Origin: Rhynchopus sp. YZ270_cl-10 | Taxonomy: Eukaryota > Euglenozoa > Diplonemea > Diplonemida > Diplonemidae | NCBI GenBank assembly: GCA_964035575.1 | Contig: OZ037835.1 | Location: 1,798,001-1,862,000 of the forward strand | Length of the DNA: 64,000 nt | Direction: 5' to 3' | Made by a program: the position numbers and the translations under genes | In this document: in pieces, positions 20,358 through 30,060 of the stretch | Layout: every line of letters begins with the position of its first letter | Numbering within the stretch: position 1 is the stretch's first letter | The notes under the pieces: generated by a model | Told to the model about the DNA's origin: nothing | Database searches by the model: none | What the model saw: the letters and a program-made list of their open reading frames with translations, nothing else

Positions 20358-20500
20358 TCTGGACGCACCGAGACTGTGCGCTATCTTGTGGGCTTGCCAG
20401 AGGTGGATGTGAATCGCCAATAATTCTCCAATTAGCTACACTGCGTTGCACTATGCAGTGGAGCATGGGAAGATAGACGTGGTGCAGGTGCTGACGAGGG
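20358..20500 (+). pseudogene. eroded ankyrin tail
   Basis: Continues RTETVRYLVGLPEVDVNRQ and then a stop (TAA at about 20420). A later piece, TALHYAVEHGKIDVVQVL, ends abruptly at about 20498 where unrelated, homopolymer-rich sequence starts. It is the remnant of the original 3' end of ANK1. Confidence 0.8.
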
Positions 20501-20900
20501 TTTCCGCGAGGGTTTGGGAGGGTGATATTTTGAAAAAAGGCCGAAAAAAAACGAGGGCCACCAAAAATGGGATAACTTTGGGTGGATTTTACCCCAATTT
20601 GGGTAATCCTCAATTACCCCACCTGTTAAGTACTAGTTACGTAACGACCTTTGTTCGCGAGAAAGCTAGGAATGGATCAGTATTCCTAAAATCCGGAGAA
20701 AGTGCAAAAATCAGAAGCAATAAAACAAAGCCACCTTTCCATGTTTGTGCTCCTCTCACCCCTCTGAGCCTGCTTTTGTAACATTCCACACACGAAAATA
20801 ATAAAACCTACATCCTCGAAACTTTTCTACACAAATGATTTCATTGAACGCATCCCCCGTTGCATGTGTTCTTCGTGTTCCGTTCCCTCAGAGGGTGTGT
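20501..20900. other. intergenic between ANK1 and ANK2
   Basis: Unrelated to the other ankyrin spacers at first (AGGGTTTCCGCGAGGGTTTG and onward), so it is probably an insertion or replacement that truncated ANK1. AATAAAA occurs at about 20718 and 20799. No gene is seen. Confidence 0.5.
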
Positions 20901-20993
20901 TGCATGTGTGTTCTTCGTCCTCTCTCCTCACCCACAACCTCTGCACAAAAAGAAACCAACACAAAAGACAGAGCCTTAATACAGAAACACACA

Positions 20994-22307
20994 ATGCCGA
21001 AGCGACACGCAGACAGCACGCAGGACGAGAACCTACGAAAGAGAAGACAGCTTTCTGCAGACGAGGCCTTCGTGGAGGCTGCCAGGAACGGCGACACGGC
21101 TGCCTTGTGGGCGGGACTTGAGAAGTTCAACCCAGATGGAAAGAAAGTGGCCTTCGATGCTGCACACGAGGCATGCAGAGGGAACCACGATGAATGCCTC
21201 ACACTGCTTCTTCCGTATGTTGAGACAACGCAGATGGGCTTTGGGATCCTGCTGAGTGAGTGTGTCCACGCAGACCACGTTGTGTGCACGGAGGTCCTCT
21301 TGCAGCATTGGAAGTCTGTCTGCAACAACGTGGCGTGTGTCCCGCACAAGTCCGAGAACAGCCCGTTAGCGTTTGCTTGTCCGGCCATGTGGTCAGACCC
21401 TGCAGTGTGTCGCGTCTTGATTGATGCAGGTGCAGACTTACATACAAAAAACGAGAGGAAAATGTTTCCTCTGCACTATGCTTGCGCTTCAGGAGCACTT
21501 GACGTTGTGAAGATGTTGGTTGAAGCAGGTGTGGGAGTGCGTGCCACGGATGAAGGGGGCTGTCTTGCCGTTGCGGCATATTCAGGACACACCGAGATTG
21601 TGCGCTATCTTGTGGGCTTGCCATATGTCGATGTGAAGTACCGAAACAGTGATGACTTAACTGCATTGCACTCAGCGGCAACAAACAAGGCAACAGACGT
21701 GGCACAAGTGCTGATTGATGCAGGTGCAGACATCGACGCAATGGACAAAGAGGGACGTGCACCACTGTACTATGCCTGCGCTTCAGGAGCACTTGACGTT
21801 GTGAAGATGTTGGTCAGAGCAGGTGCGGACTGTGGGGGAGGGAAGTGTCTTGAGTGTGCGGCACGTTGTGGACACACCGACATTGTGTGCTATCTTTTGT
21901 GCTTGCCAGAGGTTGAAGTGAATGACAGAGCTGTGTTACACGTTGCTGTGGCTAAAGCACGCACATGTATGATACAGGTGCTGATTGACGCAGGTGCAGA
22001 CACCAACACACCGAACAACTGGGGTTTGAATCATTCACCTCTGCACACTGTTTGCGAATGTGGAAGACTTAACATTGTAAACATATTAATTGAAGCAGGT
22101 GCAGGAGTACGTGCCACTGACACCAACGGATGCACGTGTCTTATCCTTGCGGCACGTTGTGGACACACCGAGACTGTGCGCTATCTTGTGGGCTTGCCAG
22201 AAGTGGAACTGAATCACCGAGACACTGAAAAGAACTACACTGCGTTGCAGTATGCGGTGCAGTACAACCACACAGACGCTGCACAGGTGCTGATAGATGC
22301 ATTGTGA
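20994..22307 (+). CDS. ankyrin-repeat protein ANK2
   Basis: 437 residues, intact. Head residues 1 to about 158, including RKRRQ and the invariant CPAMWSDPAVCRVLIDAGAD. Three super-repeats follow. The second unit is of the short type, in which one ankyrin loop is reduced to AGADCGGGKCLECAA, as also in ANK3, 4, 6, 7, 10 and 11. The C-terminus is the standard NYTALQYAVQYNHTDAAQVL-IDAL. The chosen ATG at 20994 is in ACACACAATG context; 53 more codons lie open upstream but are leader. Head DNA is nearly identical to the neighbours while the ankyrin surface positions vary. This fits a duplicated binding-protein family; ligand and location are unknown, although the basic patch could act as a nuclear signal. 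Confidence 0.9.
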   Translation: MPKRHADSTQDENLRKRRQLSADEAFVEAARNGDTAALWAGLEKFNPDGKKVAFDAAHEACRGNHDECLTLLLPYVETTQMGFGILLSECVHADHVVCTEVLLQHWKSVCNNVACVPHKSENSPLAFACPAMWSDPAVCRVLIDAGADLHTKNERKMFPLHYACASGALDVVKMLVEAGVGVRATDEGGCLAVAAYSGHTEIVRYLVGLPYVDVKYRNSDDLTALHSAATNKATDVAQVLIDAGADIDAMDKEGRAPLYYACASGALDVVKMLVRAGADCGGGKCLECAARCGHTDIVCYLLCLPEVEVNDRAVLHVAVAKARTCMIQVLIDAGADTNTPNNWGLNHSPLHTVCECGRLNIVNILIEAGAGVRATDTNGCTCLILAARCGHTETVRYLVGLPEVELNHRDTEKNYTALQYAVQYNHTDAAQVLIDAL

Positions 22308-22987
22308 GGCTGCAAACTCTCACACCTCGTGACTTCTGTTACACCTGCATGTGTTAGCTGCGCTGAAATGGCGGTGTTTCAGTTGAACGGGGTTGGAAAG
22401 AAGCAGTGCACCTACTGCAGAAGCCCTGCATTTAGAGCGTTTCAAAGGAGCTTTTGAAGCGGCCCAGACCCACATCATAAGGCTTGCGTTATGAGTGGGA
22501 AGGGCAAGATGGAGAAGGAGAGGCACCACAGAGTCAATGGATGCAAGGTTGAATGAAGCAGACTCGGTCGGTTTTTTTTTGCTCTTTCCCGCAAACGCCA
22601 CTGCCACACACCAAGCAGAGGGCATGACTGTAGGAAAGACACGCTGAGGCGGTCTTCACTGCTGAATGTGACGTTGTTTAGATGTCATCAACAAAACAGC
22701 AAACGACGAATTAAGAAACAAGGCGTGCGTTAGTCCTTATACAGCTTCCTTCGCACTCCCCACCCCCTCCCTGAAGCCCTTTCCTTTCCCCCTCTCCCCC
22801 AGTAGACCCAAAACCCTGTTTGTAGAATACGGCAACCCCCTCCACGTGTACGTTTTTGTCATTGCGTTCTGCACATTCCTTCTGCAAAGAAGCTGTCCAC
22901 TGAATACCGTATCAACAACCCGTCGCTATCACTCTGCACCTGCGGACGCCCCAAAAACAACAGACACAACAACAATACAAACACACA
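22308..22987. other. spacer between ANK2 and ANK3
   Basis: Keeps the post-gene ACCTGCATGTGTTAGCTGCG block found after most paralogues, then diverges. At about 22757-22811 it has CCACCCCCTCCCTGAAG followed by a long pyrimidine tract ending CTCTCCCCCAG, shared with the ANK10 leader. No other gene is seen. Confidence 0.6.
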
Positions 22988-24328
22988 ATGCCGAAGCGAC
23001 ACGCAGACAGCACGCAGGACGAGAACCCACGAAAGAGAAGACAGCTTTCTGCAGACGAGGTCTTCGTGGAGGCTGCCAGGAACGGCGACATCACTGCCGT
23101 GCGGGAGGGACTTGTGGAGTTGAACCCAAACAGAAAAGCAGTGTCCTTCGATGCTGCGCACGAGGCATGCAGAGGGAACCACGATGAATGCCTCACACTG
23201 CTTCTTCCGCATGTTGAGACAACGCAGATGGGCTTTGGGATCCTGCTGAGTGAGTGTGTCCACGCAGACCACGTTGCGTGCACGGAGGTCCTCTTGCAGC
23301 ATTGGAAGTCCGCCTGCAATGACGTGGCGTTTGTCCCGCACGATGCCAAACACAGCGCAGGTCAGCCAGCGAGTCTCTGTCCGGCCATGTGGTCAGACCC
23401 TGCAGTGTGTCGCGTCTTGATTGATGCAGGGGCAGACTTACATACAAAAAACGAGATCGAACAGTTGCCTCTGCACTATGCTTGTGGATCAGGAGCACTT
23501 GACGTTGTGAAGATGTTGGTTGAAGCAGGTGTGGGAGTGCGTGCCACAGACGACGAAGGGGCCACGTGTCTTACCGTTGCGGCATATTTAGGAAACACCG
23601 AGACTGCGCGCTATCTTGTGGGCTTGCCACATGTCGATGTGAATCACCGAAGCAGTGCCAACTTCACTGTATTGCACTCAGCGGCGGCGAACAAGGAAAC
23701 AGACGTGGCACAGGTGCTGATTGATGCAGGTGCAGACATCGACGCAAGGGACAACGAGGGACATGCGCCTCTGTACTTTGCTTGCGCTTCAGGAGCATTT
23801 GACGTTGTGAAGATGTTGGTCAGAGCAGGTGCGGACGACGGGGGAGGGACGTGTCTTACACAAGCAGCGAATTGTGGACACACCGAGGTTGTGCGCTATC
23901 TTGTGGGCTTGCCAGAGGTAGATGTGAATCGCCGAGACGATGACTTCAAGACTGCGTTGCACTGTGCCGTGGAAAATGCACACACAGACGTGGTGCAGGT
24001 GCTGATTGACGCAGGTGCAGACCCCACCACATCGACCAACTATGGTGTGAATCGTTCACCTCTGCACACTGCGTGCATTTTGGAAACACTTGACATGGTG
24101 AAGATGTTGGTCAGAGCAGGTGCGGGAGTACGTGCCACCGACACCAACGGATCCACGTGCCTTCACTTTGCAGCAAAGTTCGGACGCACCGAGACTGTGC
24201 GCTATCTTGTGGGCTTGCCAGAGGTGGAACTGAATCACCGAGACACTGAAAAGAACTACACTGCGTTGCAGTATGCGGTGGAGGACAACCACACAGATGT
24301 TGAACAGGTGCTGCTTGATGCATTGTGA
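22988..24328 (+). CDS. ankyrin-repeat protein ANK3
   Basis: 446 residues, intact. Standard head, then three super-repeats: the first with VDVNHRSSANFTVLHSAAAN, the second of the short type (AGADDGGGTCLTQAANCGHT), the third with a TNYGVNRSPLHTACILETLD insertion between ankyrins. It ends NYTALQYAVEDNHTDVEQVL-LDAL. Here the ATG at 22988 is the first start in its open frame, which supports the same start choice in all paralogues. It differs from ANK4 and ANK7 mainly at ankyrin loop positions. Probably an intracellular protein-binding scaffold; partner unknown. Confidence 0.9.
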   Translation: MPKRHADSTQDENPRKRRQLSADEVFVEAARNGDITAVREGLVELNPNRKAVSFDAAHEACRGNHDECLTLLLPHVETTQMGFGILLSECVHADHVACTEVLLQHWKSACNDVAFVPHDAKHSAGQPASLCPAMWSDPAVCRVLIDAGADLHTKNEIEQLPLHYACGSGALDVVKMLVEAGVGVRATDDEGATCLTVAAYLGNTETARYLVGLPHVDVNHRSSANFTVLHSAAANKETDVAQVLIDAGADIDARDNEGHAPLYFACASGAFDVVKMLVRAGADDGGGTCLTQAANCGHTEVVRYLVGLPEVDVNRRDDDFKTALHCAVENAHTDVVQVLIDAGADPTTSTNYGVNRSPLHTACILETLDMVKMLVRAGAGVRATDTNGSTCLHFAAKFGRTETVRYLVGLPEVELNHRDTEKNYTALQYAVEDNHTDVEQVLLDAL

Positions 24329-24947
24329 GGCAGCGTGCTCTCGTTCGTCGTAGCTTCGATCCTCCACCTGCGTGTGTTGGCTGCGCTGGAGGTGGTGATG
24401 TTTCAGTCAGAACTGGGAAGAGCTTTTTATGGCAGGGTCACCCTGAGTTGGGTAGCCCTGTCTTACAATGCCAACGTCAGTTAATCACCCATACTTCCAC
24501 CGTTTCTTTCTGACAGTGCGTGCACATGCTCGCATGTCTTCCAAGCAAGAGGTGAGGTGCAATATTGTGATCAACGTTTTTTAAGACCCCAAGAGTGGAT
24601 CAAAAGTGGGATGGGATCAGAAAACAAGCAAAGAAGAACAACGAATGCAGTATTTTATTTTCACTCTGCGAGTGTAATCCAACAAAATCCAGTATTTCCC
24701 TTCATAACCTATGCACAAAACATAGACACAAAACCACGGAACTACCGCCTACCGGGCTGGCCTACGACACAGGGAGTCATTCAGTACTGAAGGTCTTGCT
24801 TTTGCCTGCATTTCAACCAAGAAAAAGAAAGCCCACTTGTCGTCGTACCTCTCAAAGACTTTCTCATATGATGAATGACGTGACGTGCATTGTGTGCTGT
24901 GCCGACATGGACGCATCAACATTGTTTATTCGTGTGGGTTGCGTGTG
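24329..24947. other. spacer ANK3-ANK4, first part
   Basis: Nearly identical to 27108-27720 and 31403-32035. It has the CACCTGCGTGTGTTGGCTGC block, TGGCAGGGTCACCCTGAGTT, the ATTGTGATCAACGTTTTTTA segment, and leader module A with CTCAAAGACTTTCTCATATG. It is interrupted by the hAT-like element at 24948. This repeated spacer is probably untranslated and promoter sequence. Confidence 0.75.
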
Positions 24948-25667
24948 CAGGGTTGAAAATCCCGGGCTTCCACAGCTAGCAAAATTAATTCGAAGCCCGG
25001 GTTTGTACCCGGGCTTGGTTTTTTGGTGAAAATAATTAAAATACTGGTGTAAATTTTTTTCTGTCAACCCAATTGATAGCAATTCGCCTGCTGTGTACCA
25101 TGTGCACCAGGCGCACGTGGTACACGAATTGTCAGTAGCCAGTACATTTATAACAAAGAAAGCGCGGTCATGGCACCCAAAGGTTCCTGGCGAAGCCACG
25201 GTACGCAACATTTCAAAAAATTGCGCTTACAATCGCACATTTTTACAGGCAAACAATGTCATGGGAAGGGTGGGTTGCAATCTTGCGCCGCAGGCGCACG
25301 GTACGCTACTTTTATAATTTCGCCATGATGCATGCTTCCTTTTCCTTCGGCGTTTGACCAATTGAGTCGCGTTCTGGCTGTGACGGGGGTGTGGGTAACC
25401 CTTGAGTATAGACGTGTGTGTTTTCTTTACTGACTTCGTTGTTTTCTGCCAACAGAGCTTCGTTTCGGCGACTGACTACCCTGGGCTACGCCCTGAGGCT
25501 ACACCCCCCGTAGTGGGGTGGGGCAGCCCCACCCCAGAAAAGTTAAAACCCGGGGAAAACCCAGGCTTAAGCCCGGGTAAACCCGGGCTTCGAACCCGGG
25601 CTTGCTCTGCGCAAAATTAATTAAGCCCGGGTTTTCCCGGGCTTACTGCCCAAGATTTTCACCGCTG
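24948..25667. mobile_element. non-autonomous hAT-like transposon, 720 bp
   Basis: Ends are CAGGGTTGAAAATC and, inverted, CAGCGGTGAAAATC (12 of 14 matching). They are flanked by a perfect 8-bp duplication TGCGTGTG (24940-24947 and 25668-25675). The paralogous site before ANK5 (about 27715-27730) is empty, reading GTGTTGCATGTGTGTTC. An 8-bp duplication with CAG-starting inverted ends is diagnostic of the hAT superfamily. The subterminal regions carry repeated AAGCCCGGGTT motifs in both orientations, typical of transposase-binding sites. A nested dispersed repeat (25165-25350) lies inside. There is no transposase gene, so it needs one in trans. Confidence 0.92.
25165..25350 (+). repeat. GGCGAAGCCACGG-family repeat nested in the hAT-like element
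   Basis: CATGGCACCCAAAGG(T)TCCTGGCGAAGCC, CAGGCAAACAATGTCATGGG and GCGCCGCAGGCGCACGG in the same order as at 4600, 52060 and, reversed, 10430-10160. Confidence 0.8.
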
Positions 25668-25760
25668 TGCGTGTGTGTTCTTCGTCCTCTCTCCTCACCC
25701 ACAACCTCTGCACAAAAAGAAACCAACACAAAAGACACAGCAACAATACACAGAGACACA

Positions 25761-27107
25761 ATGCCGAAGCGACACGCAGACAGCACGCAGGACGAGAACC
25801 CACGAAAGAGAAGACAGCTTTCTGCAGACAAGGCCTTCGTGGAGGCTGCCAGGAACGGCGACACGACTGCCGTGCGGGCGGTCCTTGAGAAGTTCAACCC
25901 AGACAGAAAGAAAGTGGCCTTCGATGCTGCGCACGAGGCATGCAGAGGGAACCACGATGAATGCCTCACACTGCTTCTTCCGCATGTTGAGACAACGCAG
26001 ATGGGCTTTGGGATCCTGCTGAGTGAGTGTGTCCACACAGACCACGTTGCGTGCACGGAGGTCCTCTTGCAGCATTGGAAGTCCGTCTGCACTGACGTGG
26101 CGTTTGTCGCGCACGATGCCAAATACAGCTCAGGTCAGTCAGCGAGTCTCTGTCCGGCCATGTGGTCAGACCCTGCAGTGTGTCGCGTCTTGATTGATGC
26201 AGGGGCAGACTTACATACAAAAAACGAGTGGGAAGAGTCGCCTCTGCACTATGCTTGCAAATCAGGAGCACTTGATATTGTGATGATGTTGGTCAGAGCA
26301 GGTGCGGGAATGCGTGCCACGGACGACGAAGGGAGCACGTGTCTTGCCATTGCGGCATATTCAGGAAACACCGAGACTGCGCGCTATCTTGTGGGCTTGC
26401 CAGATATCGATGTGAATCATCGAGACAGTACCGACCTCACTGTATTGCATTCAGCGGCGGCAAGCAAGGCAACAGACGTGGCACAGGTGCTGATTGATGC
26501 TGGTGCAGACATCGACGCAGTGGATAACGAGGGACATGCGCCTCTGTACTTTGCTTGCGCTTCAGGAGCATTTGACGTTGTGAAGATGTTGGTCAGAGCA
26601 GGTGCGGACGCCGTGGGAGGGACGTGTCTTACAAAAGCAGCGAGTTGTGGACACACGGAGACTGTGCGCTATCTCGTGGGCTTGCCAGAGGTTGATGCGA
26701 ATCACCGAGATGATGACCTCAAGACTGCGTTGCACTGTGCCGTGGAAAATGCACACACAGACGTGGTGCAGGTGCTGATTGATGCAGGTGCAGACACCAA
26801 CACGCCGACCATAGTTGACTATGGTTTGAATCTTTCACCTCTGCAAGCTGCGTGCATTATGGAAACACTTGACATTGTGAAGATGTTGGTCAGAGCAGGT
26901 GCGGGAGTACGTGCCACCGACACCAACGGATGCACGTGTCTTCACTTTGCAGCAAAGTTGGGACGCACCGAGACTGTGCGCTATCTTGTGGGCTTGCCAG
27001 AGGTGGAACTGAATCACCGTGACACTAAAAAGAACTACACTGCGTTGCAGTATGCGGTACAGTACAACCACACAGATGTTGAACAGGTGCTGCTTGATGC
27101 ATTGTGA
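25761..27107 (+). CDS. ankyrin-repeat protein ANK4
   Basis: 448 residues, intact. Head with the usual RKRRQLSADKAFVEAARNGD, three super-repeats including the short second unit (AGADAVGGTCLTKAASCGHT), and a longer linker TIVDYGLNLSPLQAACIMET in the third that is shared only with ANK7. It ends in QVLLDAL. The ATG at 25761 matches the other paralogues; the upstream 53 open codons run into the hAT-like element and are therefore certainly not ancestral coding sequence. Its leader was moved about 0.7 kb from the rest of module A by that insertion. Confidence 0.9.
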   Translation: MPKRHADSTQDENPRKRRQLSADKAFVEAARNGDTTAVRAVLEKFNPDRKKVAFDAAHEACRGNHDECLTLLLPHVETTQMGFGILLSECVHTDHVACTEVLLQHWKSVCTDVAFVAHDAKYSSGQSASLCPAMWSDPAVCRVLIDAGADLHTKNEWEESPLHYACKSGALDIVMMLVRAGAGMRATDDEGSTCLAIAAYSGNTETARYLVGLPDIDVNHRDSTDLTVLHSAAASKATDVAQVLIDAGADIDAVDNEGHAPLYFACASGAFDVVKMLVRAGADAVGGTCLTKAASCGHTETVRYLVGLPEVDANHRDDDLKTALHCAVENAHTDVVQVLIDAGADTNTPTIVDYGLNLSPLQAACIMETLDIVKMLVRAGAGVRATDTNGCTCLHFAAKLGRTETVRYLVGLPEVELNHRDTKKNYTALQYAVQYNHTDVEQVLLDAL

Positions 27108-27811
27108 GACAGCGTGCTCTCGTTCGTCGTAGCTTCGATCCTCCACCTGCGTGTGTTGGCTGCGCTGGAGGTGGTGGTGTTTCAGTCAGAACTGGGAAGA
27201 GCTTTTTATGGCAAGGTCACCCTGAGTTGGGTAGCCCTGTGTTACAATACCAACGTCAGTTAATCACCCATACTTCCACCGTTTCTTTCTGACAGTGTGT
27301 GCACATGCTCGCATGTTTTCCAAGCAAGAGGTGAGGTGCAATATTGTGATCAACGTTTTTTAAGACCCCAAGAGTGGATCAAAAGTGGGATGGGATCAGA
27401 AAACAAGCAAAGAAGAACAACGAAAACAGTATTTTATTTTCACTCTGCGAGTGTAATCCAACAAAATCCAGTATTTCCCTTCATAACCTATGCACAAAAC
27501 ATAGACACAAAACCACGGAACTACCGCCTACCGGGCTGGCCTACGACACAGGGAGTCATTCAGTACTGAAGGTTTTGCTTTTGCCTAAATTTCAACCAAG
27601 AAAAAGAAAGCCCACTTGTTGTCGTACCTCTCAAAGACTTTCTCATATGATGAATGACGTGACGTGCATTGTGTACTGTGCCCACATGGACACATCTGCA
27701 TTGTGTATTCGTGTGTGTTGCATGTGTGTTCTTCGTCCTCTCTCCTCACCCACAACCTCTGCACAAAAAGAAACCAACACAAAAGACACAGCAACAATAC
27801 ACAGAGACACA
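27108..27811 (+). promoter_or_regulatory. reference (uninterrupted) ankyrin spacer and leader module A
   Basis: The cleanest copy of the spacer. About 27549-27720 is module A (GGAGTCATTCAGTACTGAAG, CTCAAAGACTTTCTCATATG, ATGAATGACGTGACGTGCAT). The immediate leader, 27728-27811, has a pyrimidine tract TTCTTCGTCCTCTCTCCTCA, then CAACACAAAAGACACAGCAA and ACACAATG. The same module precedes ANK4, 7, 8, 11 and 12. TGACGTGACG resembles a CRE-like site. Promoter function is inferred from conservation alone. It serves as the empty site for the 24948 hAT-like insertion, and its CTACCGGGCTGGCC stretch matches the site of the 33850 insertion. Confidence 0.55.
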
Positions 27812-29479
27812 ATGCCGAAGCGACACGCAGACAGCACGCAGGACGAGAACCCACGAAAGAGAAGACAGCTTTCTGCAGACGAGGCCTTCGTGGAGGCTGC
27901 CAGGAACGGCGACACGACTGCCGTGTGGGAGGTACTTGATAAGTACTTCACAGTAAGAAAAACAACGGCCTTCGATGCTGCGCACGAGGCATGCAGAGGG
28001 AACCACGACGAATGCCTCGCACTGCTTCTTCCGTATGTTGAGACAACGCAGATGGGCTTTGGGATCCTGCTGAGTGAGTGTGTCCACGCAGACCACGCTG
28101 CGTGCACGAAGGTCCTCTTGCAGCATTGGAAGTCCGTCTGCAATGACGTGGCGTTTGTCGGGCACGAGTCCAAACACAGCACAGGTCAGTCAGCGAGTCT
28201 CTGTCCGGCCATGTGGTCAGACCCTGCAGTGTGTCGCGTCTTGATTGATGCAGGGGCAGACTTACATACGAAAAACGAGATCGAACAGTCACCTCTGCAC
28301 TATGCTTGCGCTTCAGGAGCACTTGACGTTGTGAAGATGTTGGTTGAAGCAGGTGCGGGAGTGCGTGACACAAATGACAAAGGATGGACGTGTCTCCACG
28401 TTGCGGCACGTTTTGCACACATCGAGACTGTTCGTTATCTTGCGGGCTTGCCAGAGGACGATTTGAATTTCGAAGACAGTGACAACCGCACTGCGTTGCA
28501 CTTAGCCGTGTGTGAGAAGCTCACAGACGTGGTGCAGGTGCTGATTGATGCAGGTGCAGACATCGATACGGTGAACAAAGACGGATGGGCGCCCCTGGAC
28601 TCTGCTTGCAAATATGGAACACTTGACGTTGTGAAGATGTTGGTCGAAGCAGGTACAGGACTACGAGACACAATTGACGAAGGATGGACGTGTCTCCACA
28701 TTGCGGCGTGTTTTGGACACACCGAGACTGTTCGCTATCTTATGGGCTTGCCATTTGTTGATATGAATCACCGAGACGGGAACAACCGCACTGCGTTGTG
28801 TGTTGCCGTGGATGAAGAACACACAGACATTGTGCAGGTGCTGTTTGATGCAGGTGCAGACATCGACACACAGAACAACGAGGGATGGTCGCCTCTGCAC
28901 TATGCTTGCCTTACAGGAGCACTTGACGTTGTTAGGATGTTGGTCAGAGCAGGTGCGGAAGTGCGTACCACAGACAACGATGGGTGCACGTGTCTTCACG
29001 GTGCGGCACGCTATGGATACACCAAGACTGTGCGCTATCTTGTGGGCTTGCCAGAGGTGGAACTGGATCACAGAGATGATGACAACAATAGTGCTTTGCA
29101 CTTAGCAGTGGATGAGAATCGTACAGACATTGTGCAGGTGCTGATTGATGCAGGTGCAGACATCGACACACAGAACCACGCGGGATGTTCGCCTCTGCAT
29201 TCTGCTTGCGCTTCAGGAACACTTGAAGTTTTGAAGTTGTTGGTCAGAGGAGGTGCGGGAGTGCGTACCACAAATGACCAAGGACGCACATGTCTTCACC
29301 TTGCGGCAGAGCTTGGACACATCGACATTGTGCGCTATCTTGTGGGATTGCCAGAGGTGGAACTGAATCGCCGAGACACTGAAAAGAACTACACTGCGTT
29401 GCAGTATGCGGTGCAGGAAAAGCACACAGAAGTTACACAGGTGCTGCTTGATGCACTGTATGTTGTGTTTGGTGTTTGA
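27812..29479 (+). CDS. ankyrin-repeat protein ANK5 (long type)
   Basis: 555 residues, intact, with four full three-ankyrin units after the head (about residues 159-259, 260-359, 360-459 and 460-555). The units carry the GLPEDDLNFEDSDN and GLPFVDMNHRDGNN variants. The C-terminus is ...TQVLLDALYVVFGV, an end shared with ANK8 and ANK12. Closest to ANK8 and ANK13. The ATG at 27812 is used as in all copies; 146 open codons upstream, including in-frame methionines, reflect stop-poor leader DNA. Interaction partner unknown. Confidence 0.9.
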   Translation: MPKRHADSTQDENPRKRRQLSADEAFVEAARNGDTTAVWEVLDKYFTVRKTTAFDAAHEACRGNHDECLALLLPYVETTQMGFGILLSECVHADHAACTKVLLQHWKSVCNDVAFVGHESKHSTGQSASLCPAMWSDPAVCRVLIDAGADLHTKNEIEQSPLHYACASGALDVVKMLVEAGAGVRDTNDKGWTCLHVAARFAHIETVRYLAGLPEDDLNFEDSDNRTALHLAVCEKLTDVVQVLIDAGADIDTVNKDGWAPLDSACKYGTLDVVKMLVEAGTGLRDTIDEGWTCLHIAACFGHTETVRYLMGLPFVDMNHRDGNNRTALCVAVDEEHTDIVQVLFDAGADIDTQNNEGWSPLHYACLTGALDVVRMLVRAGAEVRTTDNDGCTCLHGAARYGYTKTVRYLVGLPEVELDHRDDDNNSALHLAVDENRTDIVQVLIDAGADIDTQNHAGCSPLHSACASGTLEVLKLLVRGGAGVRTTNDQGRTCLHLAAELGHIDIVRYLVGLPEVELNRRDTEKNYTALQYAVQEKHTEVTQVLLDALYVVFGV

Positions 29480-30060
29480 GACATGCTCACGTACCTCGTG
29501 ACTTCGACCCCACCTGCGTGTGTTAGCTGCTCTGGAGGTGGTGGTGTTTCAGTTGTACTGGGATGCTTTTATTGTGAACATAGCAAGAATCATGCTTTAA
29601 ACAACTCTTTGCCTGCCCATACGATTGCCCGCTAAATTAAGTGAGGTGAGCGTCGGGAAACGAAAGCGAACATTGTGGTCAACGTTTTTTATGAACTGGT
29701 TTAAGACCCCAAGAGGGGATCAACAGGGGGATGGGATCAACAAACAAGAAACGAGGAACAAAGAAGGTAGTCCCGTGTTTGGATGAAGATGCACCACCAC
29801 CTTGTCCTCCAGGGACCTAGAGGCCACGTACCCATCCGCATGACGCTTGTCTACTGTGTACAGGAAACAGCGTTGCGGTGCACTACCTTCCGTGGAATGT
29901 CGGTTCTGTGGGAACAGCTTTGTGCTAAAAACGCGGAGAGGAGTTCGTGTGTACCACAAACAGTGAGAGATGTGGGGGTGAAGGAGGCGTGCATGGTGCA
30001 CCTTGCACCGTCTGGGGTACAAACCAACACAAAGACACAGCAACAATACACAAACACACA
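29480..30060 (+). promoter_or_regulatory. spacer and leader module B before ANK6
   Basis: After a 3' flank like that of ANK8 comes the GTGGTCAACGTTTTTTATGA segment, and then module B from about 29795: CACCTTGTCCTCCAGGGACC, CGCATGACGCTTGTCTACTG, CCGTGGAATGTCGGTTCTGT, ending in the usual AACCAACAC...ACACAATG. The same module precedes ANK9 and ANK13. One frame encodes VECRFCGNSFV with Cys pairs, but frame shifts differ among the three copies. Confidence 0.5.

Noticed and set aside
27374-27811. N-terminal extension of ANK5 (and similar for ANK2, 4, 7, 8, 9, 11, 12)
   Set aside because: The upstream frame lies in shared leader DNA whose phase and sequence are not kept among copies (out of frame in ANK6 and ANK13, interrupted by a transposon in ANK4). 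All copies share the ATG in ACACACAATG.
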